Of a DNA stretch of 64,000 nucleotides, positions 44,605 to 52,225 are shown one piece after another (position 1 is the first letter of the stretch; each line of letters starts with the position of its first letter). The notes below the pieces were generated by a model. The model made no database searches and was not told the DNA's origin. It saw only the letters and a program-made list of their open reading frames with translations. The translations under genes and the position numbers were made by a program. The DNA comes from Streptomyces sp. NBC_01217 (GTDB lineage: Bacteria; Actinomycetota; Actinomycetes; Streptomycetales; Streptomycetaceae). The stretch covers positions 8,063,501-8,127,500 of the forward strand of contig NZ_CP108538.1 in assembly GCF_035994185.1 (NCBI RefSeq), in the 5' to 3' direction.

Positions 44605-44991
44605 GAGGTCTCCTGCTTCTGCTGAGGGGGGTACAGGCAACAGCCATACAATCAGCGGGAGTTACCCATGGGTAGACGTTGGGTGACGGGAGTCTCACCA
44701 TCGGCGTACCAGAGGTGATCGGGGTCGGACATGGCTGCCGTGGGCGCCGTCGAGGAGGTGTGGCCGGCCGGTGTCGGCGCCCCGGGCTGCCCCGTACGCC
44801 CACCGGAGGGGTGTGCCGTCCCAGGACTTGCTCCGTCCCCCATCTGTGTCCTTCGTCACGATCAGGCCCCGGTGCCCTGCGAGGTCTTGTTTTCGGCCAT
44901 GTAATCGTTTCCAATCATCCCTGTAATCGATTCCACGGCTCTGGGCCGCTGGTTTCGAGGCTCACGGAAACCACGAGGAGGTGGTCCGGAA
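44605..44991. other. Divergent intergenic region between the sphingomyelinase and rbsR
   Basis: No gene seen. It contains two LacI-type half-palindromic sites at 44900-44935 close to the rbsR start, and the promoter of the sphingomyelinase on the left. Confidence 0.6.
44900..44935. promoter_or_regulatory. Twin LacI-type operators upstream of rbsR
   Basis: TGTAATCGTTTCCA (44900-44913) and TGTAATCGATTCCA (44922-44935) differ by one base and are 22 bp apart, two helical turns. Both contain the palindromic AATCG-TT core of LacI/GalR operators. They lie 57-92 bases before the rbsR start and probably mediate repression by RbsR. Confidence 0.75.
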
Positions 44992-45999
44992 ATGGCGAGC
45001 ATCAAGGATGTCGCGGCCGAGGCGGGAGTCTCCGTCGCCACGGTCTCCCGCGTTCTCAACAGCCATCCCTCCGTCAGCCCCGACGCGCGCAGACGCGTCC
45101 TGACCGCTGTCGACGCACTCGGCTACCGGCCCAACGCCGTCGCCCGTTCGCTGCGCACCGATCAGACGCGCACGCTCGGTCTGGTCATCAGTGACGTACT
45201 CAATCCGTACTTCACCGAGCTGGCCCGCTTCGTCGAGGAGGAGGCCCGCTCGCTCGGCTACAGCGTGATCATCGGAAACGCCGACGAGCGGCCCGACCTG
45301 CAGGAACATCACGTCCGTACGCTCGTCGACCGCCGGATCGACGGACTTCTCGTCTCCCCGGCCGACGGAAGCTCCCCGCTCGCACCGGGCAGCGGCACAC
45401 CGATGGTCTTCGTGGACCGCTGGATCCAGAGCGTGGATGTCCCCGTGGTCCGTGCCGACGGCTGCGAAGCCATCCGTGACCTGGTCGCCCATCTGTACCG
45501 TCTCGGCCACCGCAGGCTCGCGATCATCGCGGGACCGGCGGCCACCACCACGGGCAACGAGCGGGTCGAGGCCTTCCGCGAGGCGCTGCGCGAGCACGGG
45601 CTCGCCCTGCCCGACACCTACATCGGCCAGGGCGACTTCCGGGCGGACAGCGGGCGCCGTGTCACCGAGAGCTTCCTGGCCCTTCCCGAACCGCCCGAGG
45701 TCGTCTTCGCGGCCGACAACCTGATGGCACTCGGCGCACTGGACGCGATCCGCGCGCGCGGGCTGCGCGTACCGCAGGACATCGGGCTCGCGGCCTTCGA
45801 CGACATCCCGTGGTTCCTGCACACCGATCCGCCGATCACGGCGATCGCCCAGCCGACCGGCGAGCTGGCCCGAGCCGCCGTACGCGCGCTGGTCGACCTC
45901 ATCGAGGGACGGTCCCCGCAGTCCGTCACCCTTCCCGCCCGCCTTGTCGTACGCAGTTCCTGCGGCGAACACACGTCGAACCGGAGGAGCAACCTGTGA
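44992..45999 (+). CDS. rbsR: LacI-family repressor of the ribose operon
   Basis: 335 residues. MASIKDVAAEAGVSVATVSRVLNS is a classical LacI helix-turn-helix with the hinge helix RPNAVARSLRT, followed by a periplasmic-binding-like ligand domain (TLGLVISDVLNPYFTELARFVEEEA, VFVDRWIQSVDVP, VFAADNLMALGAL). Placed first in the rbs operon with GTGA overlap to rbsA, so it almost certainly senses ribose or ribose 5-phosphate. GAGGAGGTGG precedes the ATG. Confidence 0.9.
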   Translation: MASIKDVAAEAGVSVATVSRVLNSHPSVSPDARRRVLTAVDALGYRPNAVARSLRTDQTRTLGLVISDVLNPYFTELARFVEEEARSLGYSVIIGNADERPDLQEHHVRTLVDRRIDGLLVSPADGSSPLAPGSGTPMVFVDRWIQSVDVPVVRADGCEAIRDLVAHLYRLGHRRLAIIAGPAATTTGNERVEAFREALREHGLALPDTYIGQGDFRADSGRRVTESFLALPEPPEVVFAADNLMALGALDAIRARGLRVPQDIGLAAFDDIPWFLHTDPPITAIAQPTGELARAAVRALVDLIEGRSPQSVTLPARLVVRSSCGEHTSNRRSNL

Positions 46000-47582
46000 G
46001 CACTCAGGACGAGTTGCTGCGCATCGAAGGCGTACGCAAGACCTTCCCCGGCGTGGTCGCCCTCGACAGCGTCGACTTCGATCTGCGGGGCGGCGAAGTG
46101 CACGTCCTGCTCGGTGAGAACGGAGCGGGCAAGAGCACCCTCATCAAGATGCTCTCCGGCGCCTACCGCCCGGACAGCGGCCGGATCTTCGCCCAGGGGC
46201 GCGAGGTCCGCATCCACAGCGCACAGGACGCCGAACGGCTCAAGATCGCCACGATCTACCAGGAGTTCAATCTGGTGCCCGACCTCACCGTCGCGGAGAA
46301 CATCTTCCTCGGTCGTCAGCCGCGCCGCTTCGGGATGATCGACCGGCGCCGCATGGAGGCGGACGCCGAAGTGCTCCTGCGCCGGGTCGGCCTGCACGTC
46401 TCACCGAAGGCCAAGGTGCGCGAACTGGGCATCGCGCGGCTGCAGATGGTGGAGATCGCCAAGGCGCTCAGCCTCGACGCACGCGTCCTGATCATGGATG
46501 AACCGACGGCGGTCCTCACCTCGGAGGAAGTCGAGAAGCTCTTCCGGATCGTGCGGCAGCTGCGCGAGGAGGGCGTGGGGATCATCTTCATCACCCACCA
46601 CCTCGAAGAGATCGCGGTGCTCGGCGACCGGGTCACGGTGCTGCGCGACGGCCGCAGTATCGACCAGGTGCCCGCCTCGACGCCCGAGGCACAGCTCGTA
46701 CAGCTGATGGTGGGGCGCAGCATCGATCAGCAGTATCCGCGAGAGCGCGCGGAGGCCGGAGAGCCCCTGCTCACCGTCCGCGGGCTGACCCGCAACGGTG
46801 TCTTCCACGACGTGAGCTTCGATGTGCGGGCGGGCGAGGTGGTCGGCCTCGCCGGTCTCGTCGGCGCCGGACGCACCGAGGTCGCCCGTGCCGTCTTCGG
46901 TGCGGACCCCTATGACGCGGGCACCGTCGACGTACGCGGCGAGCGGCTGGCCAAGTACGACGTGACCGCGGCCATGGGCGCCGGGATCGGCCTCGTGCCC
47001 GAGGACCGCAAGGCCCAGGGACTGGTGCTCGACGCCTCCGTGCAGGAGAACCTCGGCCTGGTCACCCTGCGCTCGGCGAGCCGGTCCGGGCTCGTGGACC
47101 GCAAGGGGCAGCGCACGGCCGCCGCCCGGATCGCCGGACAGCTCGGGGTACGGATGGCGGGCCTCGGCCAGCACGTCCGCACCCTCTCCGGCGGCAACCA
47201 GCAGAAGGTCGTCATCGGCAAGTGGCTGCTCGCCGACACCAGGGTGCTGATCCTCGACGAACCGACGCGCGGCATCGACGTCGGCGCCAAGGTCGAGATC
47301 TACCAGCTCATCAACGAGCTGACGGCCTCCGGCCACGCCGTACTGATGATCTCCAGCGATCTGCCCGAAGTCCTCGGCATGAGCGACCGGGTGCTGGTCA
47401 TGGCCCAGGGCCGCATCGCCGGAGAGCTCCCCGCGCACGAAGCGACCCAGGACGCGGTGATGGCACTCGCCGTCAGCACCGCCACCACAACCACTTCAGC
47501 AACAACCCCCGCAACGACTTCAGCAACAACTCCCGCAACGACTCCGGTCGTGAACGAAGAGGAGAGCCCCCGTGGCCACTGA
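45996..47582 (+). CDS. rbsA: Ribose ABC transporter ATPase RbsA
   Basis: 528 residues with two ABC domains. First: Walker A GENGAGKST (residues 40-48), ARVLIMDEPTAVL. Second: degenerate P-loop GLVGAGRTEV, signature LSGGNQQKV, LILDEPTRGIDVGAK. An unusual Thr-rich tail (TSATTPAT twice) ends the protein. GGAGGAGCAACCT precedes the GTG that overlaps the rbsR stop. The 3' end overlaps the next gene by 11 bp. It energises the permease/binding-protein fusion. Confidence 0.93.
   Translation: MSTQDELLRIEGVRKTFPGVVALDSVDFDLRGGEVHVLLGENGAGKSTLIKMLSGAYRPDSGRIFAQGREVRIHSAQDAERLKIATIYQEFNLVPDLTVAENIFLGRQPRRFGMIDRRRMEADAEVLLRRVGLHVSPKAKVRELGIARLQMVEIAKALSLDARVLIMDEPTAVLTSEEVEKLFRIVRQLREEGVGIIFITHHLEEIAVLGDRVTVLRDGRSIDQVPASTPEAQLVQLMVGRSIDQQYPRERAEAGEPLLTVRGLTRNGVFHDVSFDVRAGEVVGLAGLVGAGRTEVARAVFGADPYDAGTVDVRGERLAKYDVTAAMGAGIGLVPEDRKAQGLVLDASVQENLGLVTLRSASRSGLVDRKGQRTAAARIAGQLGVRMAGLGQHVRTLSGGNQQKVVIGKWLLADTRVLILDEPTRGIDVGAKVEIYQLINELTASGHAVLMISSDLPEVLGMSDRVLVMAQGRIAGELPAHEATQDAVMALAVSTATTTTSATTPATTSATTPATTPVVNEEESPRGH
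47493..47540 (+). repeat. 24-bp tandem repeat at the 3' end of rbsA
   Basis: The unit beginning ACTTCAGCAACAAC occurs twice (47493-47516 and 47517-47540) with one C/T difference and encodes TSATTPAT each time. It extends the RbsA tail without changing the frame. Confidence 0.88.
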
Positions 47583-49545
47583 CACGCTCAAGAGCAATAC
47601 GGGCGCGAGTGGCGCCGCAGGACGTACGGTTCGCCGCCTCCTGCTCGACAACGGCGCCCTGAGTGCCCTGGTCGTCCTGCTGGTGGCGATGTCGCTGCTC
47701 TCCGGCGACTTCCTGACCACCCAGAACCTCCTGAACGTCGGCGTGCAGGCCGCCGTCACCGCGATCCTCGCGTTCGGCGTCACCTTCGTCATCGTCTCGG
47801 CCGGCATCGACCTGTCCGTCGGCTCGGTGGCCGCACTCTCCGCGACCGTCCTCGCCTGGTCGGCCACATCGGAGGGCGTACCGGTCTGGCTGGCGGTCAT
47901 CCTCGCCGTCGCCACCGGCATCGCCTGCGGCTTCGTCAACGGCGCCCTCGTCTCGTACGGCAAACTGCCGCCGTTCATCGCGACGCTGGCCATGCTGTCC
48001 ATCGCGCGCGGTCTGTCCCTGGTCATCTCGCAGGGCAGCCCGATCGCCTTCCCCGACTCGGTCTCTGTGCTCGGCGACACACTCGGCGGCTGGCTGCCCG
48101 TCCCGGTCCTCGTGATGATCGCGATGGGCCTGATCACGGCACTGATCCTGGCCCGTACCTACATCGGCCGCTCGATGTACGCGATCGGTGGCAACGAGGA
48201 GGCGGCCCGGCTCTCCGGACTGCGCGTCAAGCGGCAGAAGCTGGCCATCTACGCCCTGTCCGGCCTCTTCGCCGCGGTCGCGGGCATCGTCCTCGCGTCC
48301 CGTCTCACCTCCGCCCAGCCGCAGGCCGCGCAGGGGTACGAGCTCGACGCGATCGCCGCGGTCGTCATCGGCGGTGCGAGCCTGGCGGGTGGCGTCGGCA
48401 AGGCGTCCGGTACCCTGATCGGCGCGCTCATCCTCGCCGTGCTGCGCAACGGACTCAACCTCCTGTCCGTGTCCGCCTTCTGGCAGCAGGTCGTCATCGG
48501 CGTCGTCATCGCCCTCGCGGTGCTGCTGGACACGCTGCGCCGCAAGGCCGGCTCCAAGTCCGCCCCCTCGGCCGGTTCCTCCGGCGCACCTGGATCGCCA
48601 GGATCGGGGCGCAAGGCGGCGGGAGCGGTGAAATTCGGTATCGCCGCACTCTGCGTGGCCGTCGTCGTGGGCGGGGTGTCCTACTTCAACTCCGGTTCCT
48701 CCGGCGGCAACACCAAGGTGGGCATGTCGCTCTCCACGCTCAACAACCCGTTCTTCGTGCAGATGAAGGAAGGTGCGCAGGCCGAGGCGAAGGCGGCCGG
48801 GGTCGACCTCACCGTCACCGACGCGCAGAACGACGCGTCACAGCAGGCCAACCAGCTCCAGAACTTCACGAGTTCCGGAGTGAAGTCCATCATCGTCAAC
48901 CCGGTGGACTCGGACGCGGCCGGCCCCGCAGTCCGCAGCGCCAACGAGGCGGGCATCCCGGTCATCGCCGCGGACCGCGGTGTCAACAAGGCGAAGACTG
49001 CGACGCTCGTCGCCTCCGACAACGTCGCGGGAGGCAAGCTCGCCGCAGCGGCGCTGGCCGACAAGCTCGGTGGCAAGGGCAGCATCGTCGTCCTGCAGGG
49101 CACCGCCGGTACGTCCGCGAGTCGCGAGCGAGGCGCGGGCTTCACCGAAGGGATCAAGGCGTACCCCGGCATCAAGGTCGTGGCCAAGCAGCCCGCGGAC
49201 TTCGACCGCACCAAGGGCCTGGACGTCATGACCAATCTGCTCCAGTCCCACCCCGATGTCACCGGTGTCTTCGCCGAGAACGACGAGATGGCGCTCGGTG
49301 CGGTCAAGGCGCTCGGCAGCAAGGCAGGGAAGTCGGTGTCCGTCGTCGGATTCGACGGAACTCCGGACGGCCTGAAGGCGGTTGGCGCAGGCACGCTGTA
49401 CGCGTCCGTGGCCCAGCAGCCGAAGGAGCTCGGCAAGATCGCCGTGCAGAACGCGGTGCGGGCCGTGGAGGGCGAGAAGGTCGACAGCATGGTGAAGGTG
49501 CCGGTCAAGGTCGTCACCCAGAAGAACGTCGCCGACTTCTCCTGA
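47572..49545 (+). CDS. rbsC: Fused ribose ABC permease and substrate-binding protein (RbsC-RbsB)
   Basis: 657 residues. Residues 1-325 are an RbsC permease (TFVIVSAGIDLSVGSVAALS, FIATLAMLSIARG, GGNEEAARLSGLRV, YELDAIAAVVIGGASLAGG). After a Ser/Gly/Pro linker (about 326-350) and one more membrane helix (FGIAALCVAVVVGGV) comes an RbsB binding domain from about 378 (VGMSLSTLNNPFFVQMKEGAQAEA, VNPVDSDAAGPAV, FAENDEMALGAV). The binding protein is thus tethered to its own channel rather than lipid-anchored. GTG start, GAGGAGA upstream. The two-domain fusion removes the need for a separate rbsB gene, and none is present. Confidence 0.92.
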   Translation: MATDTLKSNTGASGAAGRTVRRLLLDNGALSALVVLLVAMSLLSGDFLTTQNLLNVGVQAAVTAILAFGVTFVIVSAGIDLSVGSVAALSATVLAWSATSEGVPVWLAVILAVATGIACGFVNGALVSYGKLPPFIATLAMLSIARGLSLVISQGSPIAFPDSVSVLGDTLGGWLPVPVLVMIAMGLITALILARTYIGRSMYAIGGNEEAARLSGLRVKRQKLAIYALSGLFAAVAGIVLASRLTSAQPQAAQGYELDAIAAVVIGGASLAGGVGKASGTLIGALILAVLRNGLNLLSVSAFWQQVVIGVVIALAVLLDTLRRKAGSKSAPSAGSSGAPGSPGSGRKAAGAVKFGIAALCVAVVVGGVSYFNSGSSGGNTKVGMSLSTLNNPFFVQMKEGAQAEAKAAGVDLTVTDAQNDASQQANQLQNFTSSGVKSIIVNPVDSDAAGPAVRSANEAGIPVIAADRGVNKAKTATLVASDNVAGGKLAAAALADKLGGKGSIVVLQGTAGTSASRERGAGFTEGIKAYPGIKVVAKQPADFDRTKGLDVMTNLLQSHPDVTGVFAENDEMALGAVKALGSKAGKSVSVVGFDGTPDGLKAVGAGTLYASVAQQPKELGKIAVQNAVRAVEGEKVDSMVKVPVKVVTQKNVADFS

Positions 49546-49585
49546 ACGGCGCTTGCACAGGGTCCGACCCCGGAAAGCAGGAACA

Positions 49586-50506
49586 ATGCACGTCAACGAC
49601 CACTCCCGATACGACCTGCTGGTCGTGGGCTCGGCCAATGCCGATCTGGTGATCGGCGTCGAACGCCGCCCCGCACCGGGGGAGACCGTGCTCGGTTCCG
49701 ATCTCGCCGTCCACCCGGGCGGCAAGGGCGGAAACCAGGCGGTGGCCGCCGCCCGCCTCGGGGCCGCCACCGCCCTGCTGGCCCGGGTCGGCGACGACGC
49801 CCACGGCCGTCTGCTGCTGGAATCGCAGCGGGCGGCGGGCGTCGACACCAGCGGCGTCCTGGTCGGCGGGGCACCGACCGGGGTCGCCCTGATCACGGTG
49901 GACCCCTCCGGCGACAACAGCATCGTGGTGTCCCCGGGGGCCAATGCCCGGCTGACCCCACAGGACATCCGGGCGGCCGGAGCGCTGTTCGCGGCGGCCC
50001 GGGTCGTCTCCGTACAGCTGGAGATCCCGCTGGAGACGGTGGCCGAGGTGGCCCATGCCATGTCACCCGGTACCCGGCTGGTCCTGAATCCGTCCCCGCC
50101 CGCACCCCTGCCCGGCCAGGTCCTTGCCGCCTGCGACCCCTTGGTGGTCAACGAGCACGAGGCGCGCTACATCCTGGGATCGGCCGCGGGCGCCACGCCG
50201 GAGGAATGGGCGCGAGCGCTGCTCGGGCTCGGCCCGCGGTCGGTCGTGGTCACGCTGGGGGCGGCGGGCGCGCTCGTCGCCGACGGCCGCAGGGACGACG
50301 TCGTCCACGTACCGAGTCCCGAGGTACAGGCCGTGGACACGACCGGGGCGGGCGACGCGTTCACCGCCGCCCTGGCCTGGCGGCTCGGCCGGGGCGAGGA
50401 GCTCACCGAGGCTGCCGCGTTCGCCGTCAGGGTGGGCGCGGCGGCCGTCACCAGGCAGGGCGCGCAGGCGTCCTTCCCGACGGCTCAGGAGGTGTCCGCG
50501 CTGTGA
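49586..50506 (+). CDS. rbsK: Ribokinase
   Basis: 306 residues of the PfkB family. VVGSANADLVIGVERRP, the signature GGKGGNQAVAAARLG, MSPGTRLVLNPSPPAPLP and the anion-hole/base motif DTTGAGDAFTAALAW are all present. It phosphorylates ribose to ribose 5-phosphate in the cytoplasm. The ATG has GGAAAGCAGGAACA upstream, 40 bp after the transporter fusion. The stop overlaps the rbsD start. Confidence 0.93.
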   Translation: MHVNDHSRYDLLVVGSANADLVIGVERRPAPGETVLGSDLAVHPGGKGGNQAVAAARLGAATALLARVGDDAHGRLLLESQRAAGVDTSGVLVGGAPTGVALITVDPSGDNSIVVSPGANARLTPQDIRAAGALFAAARVVSVQLEIPLETVAEVAHAMSPGTRLVLNPSPPAPLPGQVLAACDPLVVNEHEARYILGSAAGATPEEWARALLGLGPRSVVVTLGAAGALVADGRRDDVVHVPSPEVQAVDTTGAGDAFTAALAWRLGRGEELTEAAAFAVRVGAAAVTRQGAQASFPTAQEVSAL

Positions 50507-50892
50507 AGAAGGCAGGAATCCTCAACCGTCATCTCGCCGGAGCACTGGCCGAGCTGGGCCACGGCGACGGGGTACTGATCTGCGATGCGGGCATGCCCAT
50601 CCCGGCAGGACCCCGGGTCGTGGACCTGGCCTTCCGGGCCGGTGTCCCGTCGTTCGCCGAGGTGCTCGACGGGCTGCTGGACGAACTGGTCGTGGAGGGC
50701 GCGACAGCAGCCCACGAGGTACGGGAGGCCAACCCGGCGACCGCACGCCTCCTGACCGAACGACTCCCCGAACTCGCCCACGTACCGCACGAGGAGCTCA
50801 AGGCGCTGTCGGCGGGCGCCCGGCTGGTGGTGCGGACGGGCGAGGCACGGCCGTACGCGAATGTGCTGCTGCGGTGCGGGGTCTTCTTCTGA
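50503..50892 (+). CDS. rbsD: D-ribose pyranase
   Basis: 129 residues. VKKAGILNRHLAGALAELGHGD contains the catalytic His, then LICDAGMPIPAG, DLAFRAGVPSF and the C-terminal ARLVVRTGEARPYANVLLRCGVFF typical of RbsD. It converts beta-pyranose ribose into the form used by ribokinase. GTG start overlaps the rbsK stop (GTGA). Last gene of the operon. Confidence 0.93.
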   Translation: MKKAGILNRHLAGALAELGHGDGVLICDAGMPIPAGPRVVDLAFRAGVPSFAEVLDGLLDELVVEGATAAHEVREANPATARLLTERLPELAHVPHEELKALSAGARLVVRTGEARPYANVLLRCGVFF

Positions 50893-50933
50893 CGTCGACA
50901 CCGTGAAGCCGTCCTCCGGTGTCCGCCCTACCG

Positions 50934-51551
50934 TCAGCTCCGGATGGCGTACACGATGAGGTTGTCCACGGGGTGGCCCTGCGGGTCGAAGGCGCCGTCG
51001 CAGGTGATGAGGCGCAGGGCGCGTTCACCGGTGGAGCCGTAGACCTTCTCGGTCGGGAAGGCCTTCTTGCCGACGGTCTCCGTTCCGGTGACCCTGAAGT
51101 GGATCTCCGCGCCCCGGTCGTTGCGGATCGCGATGTCCGCGCCCTTGCCGATCTTCCTCAGATCGTGGAAGACGGCCTTTCCGAAGCGGGTGTCGTTGTG
51201 CCCGATGAGGACCGCGGCGCCTCGCTCGCCGGGGACGGCGCCACCGGTGTACCAGCCGGCCGTCATGCCCTTCTCGGCCGGTGGGACCTGGACGGTGCCG
51301 TCCTCGTTCAGACCGAGCCGCATCAGCGTGCTGCTCACCCCGATCGAGGCGATGGTGACATGGGTGGGGCTCGCGGCAGACTCCGGCTTCCCGGGGCTTT
51401 CGGGCCGCACGGACGTCGTGCGCTTCTCCGCCGTCCCCGTGGACGGTGTGTCCTTCGGTGAGCCGGGAGCGTCCGGGGCACAGCCGGTAAGGGCGAGAGC
51501 GACGAGCACCGGGAGTGCGGCGCGCCGGAGTGGTTCGGGCGTACGGGACAT
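50934..51551 (-). CDS. Class F sortase, lipoprotein-type
   Basis: 205 residues. The N-terminus ends in a lipobox LALTGC (Cys24), so the enzyme is probably lipid-anchored instead of using a membrane helix. After a Pro/Ser-rich linker the sortase domain holds the catalytic His in LIGHNDT, Cys in LRLITCDG and a following Arg region. Class F sortases are common in actinomycetes and mostly lack known substrates. GGAG precedes the ATG at 51551. Directly downstream of the small surface protein gene on the same strand. Confidence 0.88.
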   Translation of the reverse strand: MSRTPEPLRRAALPVLVALALTGCAPDAPGSPKDTPSTGTAEKRTTSVRPESPGKPESAASPTHVTIASIGVSSTLMRLGLNEDGTVQVPPAEKGMTAGWYTGGAVPGERGAAVLIGHNDTRFGKAVFHDLRKIGKGADIAIRNDRGAEIHFRVTGTETVGKKAFPTEKVYGSTGERALRLITCDGAFDPQGHPVDNLIVYAIRS

Positions 51552-51699
51552 GAGGGCTCCAGGCAGAGACAGCAGCGGAGTCGGGGACGGGAAGTGGCGC
51601 CGCCCGCGACGGGGCGGCGCCATGAGGACGGTCAACTGCCCTGCACGGTCAAGCGCCGTGCATCGTCAGCTGCCGTGAAGGGACCGACGCGTCGGCGGT

Positions 51700-52107
51700 T
51701 CAGCGGCCCTGCTGTGCGGCGGAGCGGCGGCGCAGCACGACCGTCCCCGCTCCCGCGAGCAGAAGAGCGGCTGCGGCCGACCCGGCAAGGGGCGTGGTGC
51801 GGTCGCCCGAGGTCCCGGCAGGCCGCTCGCCCGCGGCGACGCCACCACGCGGAGCGGCGGAAGGCCCGCGCCCGGCCGCAGCCGCACGCTCGGGCCGTGC
51901 CGGGGCGGGCCTGTCGCCCGCGGCGACACCACCACGGGGAACCGCCGACGGCTGTGCTCCCCGCGCGGCCGCGGCGGACCGCTCGACGGACGGGACGGGC
52001 GTGGGCGTGCTGTCTGCCAGGGCCGCGGCGGACGGGACGAGCACCGCGCCCGCCGCGACAGCGGCAAGGACGGCGGTGCGCAGGGACAGACGGTGGGGCA
52101 TGGGCAT
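51700..52107 (-). CDS. Small secreted protein with C-terminal membrane anchor, possible sortase partner
   Basis: 135 residues. Signal peptide (LRTAVLAAVAAGAVLVPSAAALA), an Ala/Pro/Arg-rich body with two imperfect repeats (AVPRGGVAAGDRPAP and AAPRGGVAAGERPAG), then a C-terminal hydrophobic helix (LAGSAAAALLLAGAGTVVL) and RRR tail. This is the layout of a cell-wall sorting signal, but no LPXTG or LAXTG is visible; TTPLAGS stands in that place. It lies 148 bp upstream of the sortase gene. Function unknown. Confidence 0.65.
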   Translation of the reverse strand: MPMPHRLSLRTAVLAAVAAGAVLVPSAAALADSTPTPVPSVERSAAAARGAQPSAVPRGGVAAGDRPAPARPERAAAAGRGPSAAPRGGVAAGERPAGTSGDRTTPLAGSAAAALLLAGAGTVVLRRRSAAQQGR

Positions 52108-52225
52108 GGCTCCATTCCAGGTCGGCCTCGGTGGTGCCCGGATGCCGGTTCGCACCGGGCACGAGGCATGCCGACAGGCTGGCGTGAAGTTATGAAGAAG
52201 CTGTCAGATCGCTGTGGTCATCGCA

